Origin: Podospora comata
Taxonomy: Eukaryota > Ascomycota > Sordariomycetes > Sordariales > Podosporaceae
DNA length: 64,000 bases
Direction: 5' to 3'
Assembly: GCA_017354895.1 (NCBI GenBank)
Contig: CP071493.1
Coordinates: forward strand, 2,914,001 to 2,978,000
Part shown: positions 43,937 through 57,900 of the stretch, one piece after another
Numbering within the stretch: position 1 is the first letter of the stretch
How the letters are laid out: each line of letters begins with the position of its first letter
Made by a program: the position numbers and the translations under genes
The notes under the pieces: model-generated
Told to the model about the DNA's origin: nothing
The model's input: the letters and a program-made list of their open reading frames with translations, nothing else
Database searches by the model: none

Positions 43937-46900
43937 ACAAGGATGGACGTGTTATGAGTTATGAGTGTTTTCCTTTAGGTTGGAATTTGGCTGTCTATAC
44001 GCAAAGGCCCGGAAATGCTTTTGTATATGAGATACGACATGACGTACTTTATGATGCTATCTTAATGACAGTAACGACCGCTTTCTAGGTACGGATATAT
44101 TTAATATACCCAAAAGCTATTAGGCCCACATGATGCCGGACAAGGAAACTCTTCTCAAACTTAGTCGTCAATGTTCTTTGTGAATATGTCTCTGCTGTTG
44201 TTAAGATCAAGATTAGTGAACTGACCAGTTGGTGTAAGAGCTCATCAGAAAGGTTGATGGATCTACCAAGCTCGCGGACGACTGAAATGAGAAGCATGTT
44301 TGGCAACCAGAGCTGCAAATATCATGACTGGAAAGTTAATATCATACAGGCTTGGAGGGAATACTCGAAAAGCACAAGCCGCATCCATGTGATAGACTTG
44401 CGGACACTGGTCTTACCGGGCCCAATAGTTTGACGAGCTTGTGGGTGTAAATGCCTGTTGTTATGTTTTGCAGAATCATAATTGACCTTCTTCCTATGTA
44501 ATGAGTTATGATCTCACGGTGATGAAGGGTGTAAATAATGAGCCAACGGAGTCAGGAAGAAACCAGTTCCTCCTGGAAGACATGCTTCAGTCGAAATCAA
44601 GGCTAAAACGGGCCGTCCTACAGAGTATGTTTGCTTGATGGTGTTCTTATAGCGATAGGAGGTCCCACCCTGGACTGTTCTGAGCCTCACCCTAGAAAGG
44701 AGGTTGAGAATGCAAGGTAAATGAATACACAAGATGGTACAGGCATATTTGTCGCGCTCTACAAAATTGAAGCACGCGATCACGCGATGGAAGTGGGCTA
44801 GGTCGCGCAGTTGACGCGCTTGCACGTGATTAGAGCCCCTGCTCCGAACCATTCCTGGCAATTTTTGGTGCCGATCAACCGCACAGGCCAGCATCCTGAA
44901 ACGATGCCTGAGACTTGACACAACGACGCTTCCATCCATTCCTTGCATCTGGACCGCTGATGTTTCAGGCCTTTTTCTCCTCAGGACACGATATTATTTA
45001 CGGCATTGATGCCACGGGAGAATCTAGTGCTTGACTCGGTCTCGTGCTCGCAGCCGCGGACTTGCGAGCTTGCCAGGTCTTGACTGACTGACGGACAGAT
45101 AAACGCAGACGGCGACATCCAGACAATTTAAGGCCATCTTGCCGCCTCTCGCACCCAGATGCGAGTCAGATCGGGTTCGGAGATAGTAGATGCCTTTACC
45201 AAGTGAAAAGGCGACTTCAGCCCGGTTCAGTCATCAAACATAGATCTTCAGTTGGGCTCTGCATCAGTGGCCGTCTGATTCCTCAGAATCGGATCATTCT
45301 CCATGAATTACCCAAAGCCAGATCGACCAATCGACATCCTGAATGCATTTCCCCAGCCTGGGTAACAACCTCTTGGGATGCAAGATTCGGACGATGAACG
45401 CATCGGCAAGCTTTGGGCCGGCCACCGGGTCAGCAAGTTGGAACATCAAGGCCTTGATCTACGGCCACGAACGGCTTCCAGAAGGCCTCCAGAATATAAA
45501 AAGCAACATCGGCGATTGTTTGAAACCTCGATACGATGAACCCTGAAGATCATTGCAGGCTCTGAAGCTGTTTGTTCGCAGGTGGCTGATCGTTCGTGTC
45601 ACTGACCAGAGATCTCTTGTAGCCATGTCAGCCCAAGAAACAAAACCAGAAACCCAACGCGGCCTGATCTTTCAGCCTCGAGTGTTTCTTTTGGATGTGT
45701 CAATCCAAGCTTGGGAGGTGTGAGGCTGGCTGGACTTTGATGTTGTATTTCAGGGGGCTCTAGCCGCGAGAGGCAAACCAATCAGAGCTCATCACGGGCT
45801 TCCAAGTCCATGTGAGAAAACAACCACGGCATACGAAACTTGCACCGAATGAAGAATGACTTGCAGAAACAAATCAATTCCATCGGGGCATCCAATGGCG
45901 GTTCGAAACCGTTACGCCAGCTGAGAAAGTTGTTGATTGCGACATGTTGACGAGGACAAAGATGCCCCAGCCAATTCCGCGATGCCACATCACGCACGTA
46001 ACCCAACCTGCCATCGCAAGGTCAATCCTTGCCCGGCCTTCCTGTTCTCTCGACAGCCGTTGGCCGATTGAGACGGGCACGAAGCTCCGAAAAGGGGGGA
46101 TAATCTGCGAGCTTTCCCGTCCTCCAGCATCGACAAAAGTTGGAACTTGCTCACCGCCATTCACAAGATGACAGACACCTGCCATCCCAAGTGGTTGACC
46201 AAGATTCGTCAAATTGCGATGGAAAATGCAGGTGCTGTGGGGGATCTTATTGGATGCCGTTTGCGTGTGTGAAATCCGGGTTTTGTGGAGCCTTTGACCG
46301 GAGGATAACCGTGGCTGCCCGTGCAGCCGTGGGGGAAACGGAGCACCAGCCGGGCCAAATAAACCTCCACCGTGCCGAACTCCGGATGCCGTCATCATGA
46401 GCCCGGAAAGCTATGGAGAGTTCTGACGACTTACTTTACAAATATATGTGAAGGTTTTGTCGAAGAACGTTGAGCTGTATGCTTTGATTCGAGGCCTCAC
46501 TGGCGAATCATATCCACGGAGCAGGTTCCGATGACCATCGAAGAGCCTACCTACCCAAGAGATCCGGCATTCATGTTCATAGGGTGTCATTAGAAAACAG
46601 GATCCTGGATGTTCTCTCACAACAACCCCAAAACATCAGATCATGTTGATGGTCAAGTCTCCATTCCCATTTCCCACTTATGGATCCGATCATGCGCAGC
46701 AGCATAGCAAGGAGTTGTAAATGCCAACCAACACTATCAACTCATGTGGCCAGGTGGTCAGGATAACCAGGTTGTACAGCTTGCGCGCTCCCTGTGTGTG
46801 ACAGAGGCCTCTGCCAGCAGGCGCCAAAGTGACAACTTTGTTTCCATAATTCGTGGTGTGGTATCTAAATGTTGACGGGTCCTACGGCTAGAAAGACTGC

Positions 46901-48803
46901 CGATGACATTTTGACGATGATATGCAGTTGGGACGCAGGCTTTCAATACTTTCAAACCCCGTCTTTGCCGCAAGCGTGCCGCCTTGTCAAAGTTCTTGTC
47001 AAGGGCTGGCAGAAGGACTTGTAAACTTCTGGCTTGTGATGTACCTGCAGAAGCCGCAAGGGATTACAATTGGACTCCTGCATGATACATTTGTCGCTAA
47101 AACTTAGCGCTGTTGAGAGTGAATGTGGGGTTGCCGTTAGAGGGGCATCACGACGACAGTCCACATTGATGGGGCACGGCGGATTGGTAGGACGGAAATT
47201 GGTCCCTTTTGAGATGCTGGTTTATTACCACCTCGCTCTCACATGCGATGTTGAAGTCAGCGGGCAGCAGGAAGATGAGTGAGACGGTTATATACCTAAA
47301 CAAAACAGACTTAAACGTCATTCGGAGTTGAGTTTACAAAAAGGCTTAACTGAGCCTCGGTAACACTTGCGGGTGTTGAGGCGGCGGCGAGTGGAACGGC
47401 CAAAACTGCAACCTTGTTCCTTGAATCAAATATTGGCCGGGGTTCTGGGCGGGAGGGTTGAGATGTTGCGGGGAGGCGAGGGTCGATTGCAACCCCTACC
47501 AAGAAAACATTCAACGGTCATCACGCAAATCCCGTCTTTTGAGTCGAGCATCATCAAGACCTGAGATGTCTGGATGACACTCTGGATGACACTCGCGGGC
47601 CTGGTTTCGGAGGCAGAAACCATGATATAAATGCCACAACACTTTAAGCCAGCCAGAGTCTGCGGCCCGGCTAATATCATGTTTCAGAGACACAAATACC
47701 AGACCTTGAGGTCTAAGTTGTAGAAGGGTTGAATAGCGAGGTCCTTCATTGCAGACGCTGCCATCCACCATATCAAGAGCAGCGTTGTCCATGGCGTGTA
47801 CACACCAGATATCCGATCTATAGAGGCATTCAAAAGAGGCGCCGGTTGAGCTGGAGCCAAGGACCCAAAGCAAGTGGTTCCTCTGGCCGGAGATTAGGAC
47901 AAGCACTCGTGATCTTATCAAGGACCCCAGCCCAGAGCGTGGTGGAGGGGTCGGGAAGTCTGGGGTTCGGGATTTAGGGGCAGGAGTGGAGCGCCAGCAG
48001 CCGCAGATGCCACGGCAAGCGCCAGAATGAGGCCAGAGCTCTGCGGGTTGCAGCACTCGCCGTCCTGCCGTGCGATCCAATTTTGAATTCTGACAAAGCC
48101 CGCCTGTCGTCCGCGGGGGGCACACACACACACACACACACACCTGAAGTGGCTGTCTGGACCCTTTCTCGTCTCGGTTCCGGTTCCAGTTTCTAGTTCC
48201 AGTTCCTAGTTCCAGTTCCAGTTCCAGTTCCAGTTCCAGTTCCAGTTCCAGGAGCTCTCTTTTAGACGCAAAGCCTCAGATTCACGACTCATACGCCGCA
48301 GGTTGGGGTGAGCAAGAGCCTTCTGTCCCTGCTGCCAGTGTCACCACTCACCACCACCAAGCGACGCCCAGCGGACTGGACACCCGAGCCTCTAGCGCGC
48401 GCCGGCCGGGATCTTGCCAGGTGCATTTCCTGCAAGAGCACGAGCACCAGGGGGGGGAAGGGATCCCTTTTCTCTCTCTCTCCAGGACTGCCTACTGCAT
48501 ATCCTTCATCTTTTCTTCATGGTCGTCCGTTGACCACCAGCCGACTCCCATTGCACGGCGTCGACCCGTGCTACCATCTCCGTTACTTGCAGTTGCTGCG
48601 CGCGCTTCCCCTCGATTCTCGGCAGCGGCAACACAGGCGACAGTCCTGGCTACTGAATCGAATTTAATCTATGCGACGTTGATCAGGGTCTCCCAGGCAG
48701 CTCGAAACCACGGCGAGTTGTCCTGCGTCTTGTTGACGGGACCCCCCTTTCACTTCTCCGACCAATTGGCCAAGGCCTCGACCTGTCTGTCGCTGAGCGG
48801 ACC
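43937..48803. other. Long gene-poor region
   Basis: About 4.9 kb without a supported gene. The longest open frame (174 codons, minus, 45874-46398) has no recognisable motif and an atypical composition. Toward the right end are a CA run (48121-48142) and a TTCCAG hexamer array (48178-48251) in the likely leader or promoter of the RhoGAP gene. I could not identify a transposon. Confidence 0.5.
48178..48251. repeat. TTCCAG/GTTCCA hexamer array
   Basis: Roughly a dozen copies of the hexamer GTTCCA, with minor variants (GTTCCT, GTTTCT) on the left side and near-perfect copies on the right. It lies about 550 nt upstream of the RhoGAP start codon. Confidence 0.9.
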
Positions 48804-51800
48804 ATGTCACAGCTCGACCACGACCAACATCACCACCACCCCGACGGCCGCTCTTCTGTGGCCTCAACTCCACCCCGATCTATGGACTCTTCTTTCCAGG
48901 ACAGCCCTACTATTGGGAGAACACAAGTACTGACCCACGGCTACTCGTCCAATAGCCCATCTTCCTCGCCCTTGTCGGCGGCGAACCCTAGGTACGACAG
49001 TGCCCTCGTTGTCTATTGCTTCCTTTTTTTCGAATCACTCGCCTGCGTTTTGAGTTTGTTTGGTTGTTGCGTTGTCTCTTTCACATCGTTTCTTTCTTCT
49101 TGTGCCCATTGGTTCTCCTTGTTGCCTAGATTGGGTTGGGGACCGGCTTGGTTTTGGTCTTCTCTGCATTTTCTTTTGTTCGGGCATCTTCCTCTCCACA
49201 GACTGGGTCTGCAGCTCGCATGTAGCCAGTCGACGTTGACAAAGGGCGAATCAATCCTCGTGGTTGGAGGAGCTTGACATTGGCATTGCCGGCTCCAGAG
49301 ACACAGCTTGACGCCAACCGCGGGCTAGTCTGGTGTTTATGCTGCTGTGGTGCAACTATTCGTGCCAGGTGCTGCAGTGTCCACAAAATACTGATCCAAT
49401 CTCTTTGATCGATACAGGTCCAGGCCGAAACCCGCACCGAGCCCGTTGCACTCGAGCAGCGTTGTTTCTCCGCCCACGAGTCCCGGCCCAACGAGAGCCG
49501 AGTTCCCATCTGCAGCCTCCGTCCCACGGATTGTAACGACGGCCCCCGAGGACCGCCAGGGGCAGGCATCCGAGAAAACATACTTTAACAGTGACTCCTC
49601 GGGTAGCACCACCCCAGAGGAGAGAAGTCCAGGGTTCGTGACAATGGAGACCTCCCATGCCCACACCCCGCGCTCCTGGCGCCAAAGACTGTTGCCACAC
49701 ATGATTCCAGGCCAGCGTGCTAACCATCCACCCACCAGACCGGCTCCCTCTTCCTCTCAGCAATTCCCGAATGAGGCGCGCAGTGCCTCCGACCCCGTCG
49801 TAGCCGCCAAGGGCCCCTCAGGAGGACTTACTCAAAGCCACTCTACACCCTCGATCATGGCCGGTCCGTCGAGCGTGCGGGCAGAGCCCGCCAAGGGTCC
49901 AGCGAGAAACTCTTCCATGGATTCCGCCATTTCTCAAATTTCGTCGAGGTCGACTCCGAATAAGACGCCGCAGGACGCTGCTGGGTCGACGGATATTGCA
50001 CACCTAATCAAGACGGCCGGCAGTGCCGAAGCGGTCATTCAGTACTTGTTGAAGGAAAAACAGTCCCAATCGCAACAAAATTCCCAGTTATGGCGGCTTG
50101 TCGACAAGCAAAGGGCCATGATTCTGGGCCTTAATAAGGATCTGGAGCGGGCGTTGAAGGACAAAGAAAAGTACAGAAAAAAGCTGAAGGAAGTTCTAGG
50201 TGACGCAGAAGCACCGTTTGTCCCGGCCGTTCCAGCGGCGAGCTCCATGCAAGGGCCAGCCAGACACGAAACCGGCGAAGCGAGTGCCATTCCAAAGGAG
50301 CGGGTGTTGGAAGTTCCTGCGTCACCAGGCTTGGACGCCCCAAAGCATTCGCCGATTGATGTTTCGATGGCCCCGTACCCAATCACTCCGCCGGCCGATC
50401 AAATGACTTTGCTTCTGCCGCCATTAACCGTTGGCGATTTGCTTGACCCGTCTCATTCGATGCCAAAGGCAAGCGAGCACGCCCTCGACCAATACGACCA
50501 CGAGGCCCAAGAAAGAGAAGCCGAAGAGGCTGCTAAGGAGACAAACGACGATCAAGTTGACCTGCGCATCAACCTCGATTTACCGCCCTCTCGTCAGACA
50601 CCCCGAGAACCCCCCAAGATGCCCCCGCCAAAATTGCCTGTCGGATTGCCAGATCGGTCGCCCAAGCCGGAAGACGGCGTCTCGAAGTTCCCGTTGCCCC
50701 CTGCCCCACCGCCACGGAAACCACCTCCGGCACCGCTCCAATTGAAAAATATGAATCCAACGCCGGCGATAGTTGCGCCGGAGGAGGCTGAGACCGATAC
50801 AGATTACGACGATATACTAGAAGTAGATGAGATTCCGCATCATGAACGGAGAGGACGCCGAAGGACACGAGAGGAGGACGAGCGAGACCGTGAGATCATG
50901 GCCCAAAAGGAGGCCGAGATGCGCAGCTTGTCCAAGAAGAGCAAAAATAGCAGCAGTCGGAAGAACACACCAGAAGAGGAGCCACCACTTCCCGCGGAGA
51001 TGCCCGAGATGCCCGCGAGCCCTAGGTTGGTTCAAACTACCAAGGTGCTCCCACCTCGGGAACCAGCGTCTCTGGCTGGTGTTCTCAGTGGGAACTCGGA
51101 TTCTCTGGCACCGCCCATGGCATTGATGAGCCCAGGTCTTCCCGCGAGCCCAAGGCCGATGCCTCTGAAGTCACCAGTTACTTCGCCACCGCTCTCGCCT
51201 TTGGGGATTTCAACATTTGCCGGAGCACCTTTATCTCCTCGACCACCACGTGCGCCCATCCCACTCCCTCCTAATACCCCTCTATACTCACCAGGACCTG
51301 TAGGAGAACCATTAGCGCTCAAATCACCAAGGCCGCTCCTCATCGTCAAGCAAGAGGCCCAAATCAGTGGTGAAGCGAGCCCAACCAGTTCTACCATGGA
51401 TAGCCCTCTAGAAAGAACCAAGATTTTCAAGGGCTTTGTGACGGAGGAGTACCCAGACCTCCTGCTTCCACCCAACGCCCTTCCTCACATCACTCTCAAG
51501 GTTGCATCTTCGCGGATGAAACCTTCGAGGGCCAGTCTGCTTTCTTTGACGCAGCTCGAAGAGGACCCCGTTTTCACACTGGCGGTTTCGTCAAGGGCTG
51601 ATGGTGGTGAGCTGTGGCGGGTTGAGAAAGACACTGCGTCACTTGCAAAGCTGGACTCGAGGCTTAAGCAATATCCCGCATTTACTGCCAAGACTCCAGA
51701 CAGATCTCTTTTCAGCGGTCATGCCCCTGCCAAACTTGATGCTCGGCGTGTGGCCCTGAATCAATATCTGGAGGAATTGCTCAACACGCCCCTGGATACC

Positions 51801-53918
51801 GCCACAGCACTCGAGTTGTGCAAGTATCTCTCTTCCAACACTTTGCCACCCAACGCAGATGAGACTGGAAGCTCGAGAAGTGACGCCAATCCCGAATCGC
51901 AACGCACTGGGCCAGGCGGCAGACCTTTCCGGACTGGGTATTTAACCAAGCGAGGCAAGAACTTTGGCGGTTGGAAAGCCCGGTATTTTATTCTTGACGG
52001 GCCACTACTCAAGTACTATGAGACACCAGGCGGTGCACACTTGGGTACAGTAAAACTACAAAAGGCTCAGATCGGAAAGCAATCTCATCACAACAACGAC
52101 GGTTCCCCCGCTCGTCCCAAAGACGATGAGGCTGAGAACCAGTACCGCCATGCTTTTCTGATTTTGGAACGGAAAAAGAAAGACCCCAACAGCACCACGA
52201 GGCATGTTTTGTGTGCTGAGAGTGATCTGGAGCGTGATCAATGGGTCGATGCTTTGCTTCGCTGGGTGGATTATGAGGATCCAGAGGACGAGGATAACGT
52301 GAAGAAGGAACACCCTCACGATCGACATTCGGCACACGCCGACCGTGCCAACGCCTCGAAGAAGAAGGGTCAAGGCAAGCAGAATTCGATTGCTGACGAT
52401 AAGCTCATCGGAGTCAGCTATGAGGCCACGAGGCAAGGCGATTCTCCCCAAGGCGTGCCTATCAAGGGTGCGCCATCCGGGCAAGATCACGAATCGACTC
52501 ACAGCCAGTCAACGGCATCTTCGTACACGATCTCTGGACCTCGGGATCCCCAGATGATGACATCTTCTGAATCGTGGGGCAACAAGCTTGCCATGGCCAC
52601 TCAACAGCTTAGCCAGGAGGAGAAGAAGGCGAGGAAACGCAGCTTTTTCGGATTCGGTCCCAAGGCCAGAAACTCCGGTGATGGACAAGATTCAATCTTT
52701 GGTAGTGACGGTGGCAGCATTGCCAACGGACAGACTGGCAACGGGTACAACGGCCCTGTGCGTCAGGTATTTGGTGCCAGTCTTGCCGAGGCCGTGCGCT
52801 ACTGTGCCCCAGCTGACGTTCGGGTACCGCTCCCTGCTGTCGTCTACAGATGCATCCAATATTTGGAGCACAAGAATGCCACCTCTGAGGAGGGCATCTT
52901 CCGTCTTAGCGGGTCCAGCGTCGTCATCAAGCAGCTCAAGGAACGTTTCAATACCGAGGGCGACATTAATCTGGTGACCGATCCGCAGTATTACGATATT
53001 CACGCGGTTGCGTCTCTGCTCAAGCTCTACCTCCGCGAGCTTCCGATTACGATCCTGACAAACGACCTGCGTCTGGAGTTCATCGCCACCATAGAAATCA
53101 CGAACCAGAAGCAGAAGCATGCTCTTTTGGCCGAGCTTGTGGATCGTCTCCCTCAAGCCAACGCTGCTCTTTTGAAGTATTTAATTTCGTTCTTGATCAA
53201 GATCATCAACAATGCCAGCGTCAACAAGATGACAGTGCGAAACGTCGGCATTGTTTTCTCCCCGACCTTGAACATCCCCGCTCCTATCTTTGCAGCTTTC
53301 TTGCAGAACTTTGAGCCCATCTTTGGCGTCGACCCTACTGAATATGAGCTGCCTACTACTGAGCCCGACAATCTTCAGCCACAACCGCGCCGCCCATCAC
53401 TCCCATCCTCCTTCACCTCGGATGCGCCACGGCGTCCTTCGGATCCAAGGCCGTCAACCTCGCACAGTGATTCCCCTCACAGACACCGTTTAATGGAGTC
53501 ATTGGATAGTCTGCCAAACAGGAGCACGCCCACGCCACCTCCCCTGTCGATGCAGCAAATGGCACAGATGAATGCTGCGACAATGCACTCGAGGAGCACG
53601 CCCACCCCTCCACCTCAGCGCCCGGGTGTGGTGTACGAGCCCCAGCTCATGGCGCCACCCCAGCAACAGCAGCAAGGGGGTCACTTTTCCATGAGGCCAG
53701 CGTACGAAGGCAGTTTCAATGCGCCCCCTCCCAACTTTGACCCTACGCAGATGCAGCATCCAGGGGCGTTGAGGCCATCACCGGGTTATGACAGGCCGGT
53801 GTATGAGAGCGGATTATCGCCAGCGCCGTACGAGCACTCTTATAAGAATAGGAGGGAGAGCTCGATGTTTATGGGGAGTTTGAATCAGCAGGCGAGTAAG
53901 AGTCGGTTGAGAGAGTGA
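48804..53918 (+). CDS. BEM3: Bem3-like PX-PH-RhoGAP
   Basis: This is a GTPase-activating protein for Rho/Cdc42 that probably acts at the growing tip and membranes. Two exons (48804-48991, 49418-53918) give 1562 aa; the junction splits an Arg codon (NP-R-SRPKPAPS) and the intron is 426 nt. A long Ser/Pro-rich head contains a coiled coil (about 271-324, SQLWRLVDKQRAMILGLNKD). A PX-type domain lies at about 734-875 (FTLAVSSRADGGELWRVEKD, then LDSRLKQYPAF). A PH domain follows at about 901-1018 (GYLTKRGKNFGGWKARYFIL). The RhoGAP domain is at about 1180-1370, with the arginine finger Arg1225 in EEGIFRLSGSS and the KLYLRELPITIL and NVGIVFSPTLN motifs. The PX-PH-GAP order is that of Bem3. The C-terminus is Pro/Gln-rich with STPTPPP repeats. 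Confidence 0.94.
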
Positions 53919-54989
53919 TTTTTGGAGGTTTCAAAACAGTTAAATTTTTTTTTTGGCGATTCTGGGTTTATATTTGGGGTCAGATGTATAAGGGGGGGCC
54001 TGTTTGGATTGTTTTTGTTGTTGCTGTTTTTTTTCTTTTTTTTCTTTCTTTTTTTTGGAAAGATGTCGCTTGCAAGATACCAATTTTTTATTTTTTTGTC
54101 AAGTTGTTGGAGATTCTGTTTTTTTGGAATCAAGTTGGTTTGGGTTGTATCTGAGAGAGGTACGCTGGCAGTAAATATCGCCACGGTATCCTTTGCGGTC
54201 GTCATTCTTCTCTCCCTTCTTTTCGGCCAACTAACTCAGTTGGTCGAACTAACTCAGTTGGCCGAAAAGAAGGGAGAGATGACCACTGCAAAGGATGCCG
54301 TGGCGATATTTGCTGTCCGCGTACCTCTCTCAGATATCTACTGCCAACGTACTTTTATATATTATATATTATGAAGCGAACATTGAACGGGGGAATAGCG
54401 GGGCGGGAGGGGTATGCATACAGTAATGTTGATGTTATTAAAAGTTTTACAAAGTTGAGGACTTGAACTGAGGTACCTAGGGGAGAGTTTGGTTTGTGAT
54501 TTTGAGTATTCCAATTTGTGGTTTTGTATACCTAGGGGAATGAATTAGTTGCCTTGGTGGTATGTATGTATGGTTGCAAAAGGTGTGGAGGAGATACCCA
54601 AGGGTTTGCTTGTTCTCTGGTGGTGTGGATAGTTGCTGTGTTTGTGTCGTCTTTTTACAATGGAAGAACGATGATAGTATCTATCTGGTTGCTGCTATAA
54701 ACCGTTCTCGATCAGAAAATGAAGAGAAAAAAGTTTGATATCAAAAGCGAAGTAGATTTTCCATTAATTCTATGACCTTTGAACCCACCCCCTTTCAGCT
54801 TCCCGGTTTTGTTTAAGCTGTTATTATCTATCCCCTCCACTTTACATCCTCTACTGAATAGCATTTTGAACATACCACATGAAGGCATAAATCACAACTC
54901 CCTACCATATCCCACCCCACCCCCATAAACAACAAATGAACTGACATATACACACACACACACTTCATTTTACCTTCTCTTCCACCTCC
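53919..54989. other. Intergenic with T-rich tracts and foldback
   Basis: Between two convergent genes. T-runs at 53946-53955 and 54028-54056 mark the RhoGAP 3' side, then the foldback, and a CA run at 54949-54962. No gene was found. Confidence 0.6.
54148..54352. mobile_element. Foldback (possible MITE) inverted-repeat element
   Basis: Two arms of about 85-90 bp (about 54148-54239 and 54246-54336) are reverse complements with about six substitutions and one 4-nt indel. The centre is a nested palindrome built on AACTAACTCAGTTGG, present twice. A 14-bp end pair, GTACGCTGGCAGTA (54160-54173) and TACTGCCAACGTAC (54339-54352), matches with one mismatch. There is no coding capacity. It lies 230 nt after the RhoGAP stop codon. 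A miniature DNA transposon is the simplest reading, but a unique hairpin is not excluded. Confidence 0.6.
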
Positions 54990-57900
54990 TCAAAAGCCAT
55001 ACCCCCCTCCCGCCGGGCCCCCTCCTCCTCCCCCCGCCCCACCAGCAACAGCACCACTCATCAAATCCCCCCCTCCATACCACTGTTGTTGCTGCCCCCC
55101 GGTCCCCGGCTGCTCATACCTCAGAACCCCATCCTCCGCCGTGGTCAACGTCCCGTCCATAAAACCACCAAGCGTCATATCCATCGCCTGCGCGAACCCA
55201 TCCCCCAACCCAGGGAAATCAAACGTGTCCCCAGGAAAAAAGGTATTGTTCAGCATCCAGGCCGGGTTGCCCATCCCGGAAATGTCAAATGCATTGGAAG
55301 TATCAGGCTGTTGTTGTTGTTGTTGAGGTGGGGGGTAATTGCCCCAGTTTTGTTGCATTGCCCCCGATGATGATGAAGAAGGAGGGAGGATACCCTGATC
55401 ATTGCTGGGGCGGGAGGAGGCACCGTTTGCAGAGGCGGCCGCCATTTCTGACAAAAGTTGAAGGGGGGTGCTGGCGACGGGTGGGTAGGTTGGTTGGGGG
55501 GTTTGGGAGGGGACTGGAGTGGGGACGTTGGGGTGTTTACTGTCAGTCCCTGACGGGCCTGGGTAAGAGGGTGTTTGGAGAGAGGATTGGGGGGTGTCGC
55601 TTGCGGTGTTGGAGCCGTTGGAGCCAGTGCCGCTTTGGTTCTGTTTCTGCTTTTGGAACCAAGACCGGAGCATAACCAGGACGAGGAGGAATTTCGCGGC
55701 GGGTCGACTTCTGTCTTCTGCTGCGGTGGCGCGGAATTTCTCGAGGAGTTTGTCGAGGTGCTGCTCCACTTTCATGTGGTCCTTGTTGATCACCTTGCCG
55801 AGCTCACTTTTTGTGGAGGAGGCGGCGAAGTAGAGCTTGATGAGCACGACGACGGCATAGGCCACGCGGACAAAATTGAAAACTGGGAGGCACCGTGTCG
55901 TGTGGACGTCAAGTGAGAGAAATGTGTCAAAGATGCCGTCGATGGCGGTAAGACAGGCGGAGAGGGCGTTGATATGTGCCTGTGTGAGAGGGGCATCCGA
56001 GGCCAGTGGCGTGTCTGGGTTGGGTCCCAGCTTGCAGTCATCAGGACAATCGCTATGGGTTGCGATCTCGTGCATGTAGAGGCTGATAACGTGGAAGCTC
56101 ATCTTTAAAGACGCTATGAAGCTGTTAGATATAGACCAGAAGACGCCTTTCAGATCATACGGTCGACTTACGCTGCTGTAACTCCCTTGGAATATTCTCA
56201 CTGTATCTCTCCAGCTCCCTTTCAAACCCCTTAAGCGCATATTGGGTCCTGGAATCAGCAATATTCGGCGTAGACGAAGGATCGTCCATGGAAAACTGAA
56301 TCCCGACCTCCTCGGCAAGCTTGTGCGTCCAAACCAAATGACAGAAATACTTGTCAGTCGGCACAGCCTCCGGGGAAGACTCCAGCACGTCGATACACTC
56401 TGCCATGAACGGCGTCCACCTAATCAGATTCGCCCGATGAAGTGCCATTGCCGTGTTGGTGGCCAAAAAATAGCACGTCAACCACGCTCTTCTCGCCTCC
56501 AGTGTTGTCGGATCAAGCGGTGTCCCGCGCATGGGGTGGTCTCTCCAAGCCTGAGAGACGTGTCGTTTAAACCCACCTCTCGACATCTTCTTGGTCCCCA
56601 GTCCAATCTCAATAGCCATCACAGCAGCTACATGAACAAGTTGATAAAACTTGAGCTCCTCGAACCGATCTGGCGGCCAGTACCAAATAACAGCCACCTG
56701 TAAGGCTTGTACAAGCTCCAAGCTCTTGTGGCCGTCCACAATGATTTTCTCGGCAAAGACTTGCATTAGCTCCTTTGTCAGTGTTTTTTGCAAAGACGGA
56801 CTCTCAGACGAAGCAGCCGCCATCAGTGACAAAAACAAGATGGGCTTGTTTGCCCGAACCTCCCCCACCGTGACCCCAGCCGGAAACACAACACCAGGGA
56901 GATGATAGCACATCTGCTGTGTGTACCTCATGAACAACTCTTCAGCCATATTCATGGTCAAGATGCCCCGATCAACCACATCTGCCACCTTGGCAGCACC
57001 GTCCTCACTTTTGAAGTTTGCTCCAGCCAGTGCAACAGCAGCTCTCTCTTCCTCGCCGGTAACCTGTGTCATCTTCCTCTTCTGGCCAGCTACAGCGGGA
57101 GTTGAAGACGATATCGTCGACGACAGCGGAGGCAGAGATGTCGACATTGACTGCTGCTGCCCATACCGTTCACCACCACCCGCATACCTCCCATAATCCG
57201 TACCAGGTCGGCCGCCGGTTTGATCATGGCTAGTTCCTCTCCAATCCGCTGAAGATACCAGAGCCTGAGCAGCTTGGTGAGCCTGGGGATCTGAACCTGG
57301 CACGTGAAGCCCTCCTGTCGATGTGCCAGAAGTTTGCGGTCTGGTGGCCTGCAAACTAGCAGTCAACATATCAATCTTCTTCTCCAGCTCCGCCACCCGT
57401 GAGTCCGTTTTTTTAGCCCGTTTCCTCGTGGGCTGGGTGATAACGCACTCGCGTTTGGCTTTGGCACATCTCTTGCAAGGGCCATCTGGGTCAGCCGGGT
57501 CTGGGTCACAACGAACTTTGAGACCTCTGCATGATTCACAGGCACGGGGCTTTTTGGGATCTAGCCCACCGCCAGCGCCGCCTGGAGAGTGGTGCTCATC
57601 ACCGGGACTGTTGTGGTGATATGAATTGTTAGGGGTGTTGACAGCAATGGAGCTGGGGGCCGTGGTATTGGCTGGAGTGGACAAGGTGTTGACGGTTGCG
57701 GTTGATGCAGGTGTTTGTGGGGAGAATGCCGATGTTGGATGGTTAGTGTGGGGAATTTGGGGTTGGTGATGATGTGGTGGTTGCCATTGCTGTTGCTGCG
57801 GGCGCAATTGATGCTGCTGCTGGGGATGATGGGTTTGGAGTTGGGGCAGCCTATCATGGTGGTGTTGTGCATTCAGCGAGCTCGCTGGCGGCTGGGCGCT

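Noticed and set aside
45874-46398. 174-codon minus-strand frame in the gene-poor region
   Set aside because: No domain, no plausible splicing partners and a codon pattern unlike that of neighbouring genes.
43937-48803. Possible decayed transposon in the gene-poor region
   Set aside because: I found no terminal repeats, transposase or polymerase motifs by eye, so there is nothing to name.
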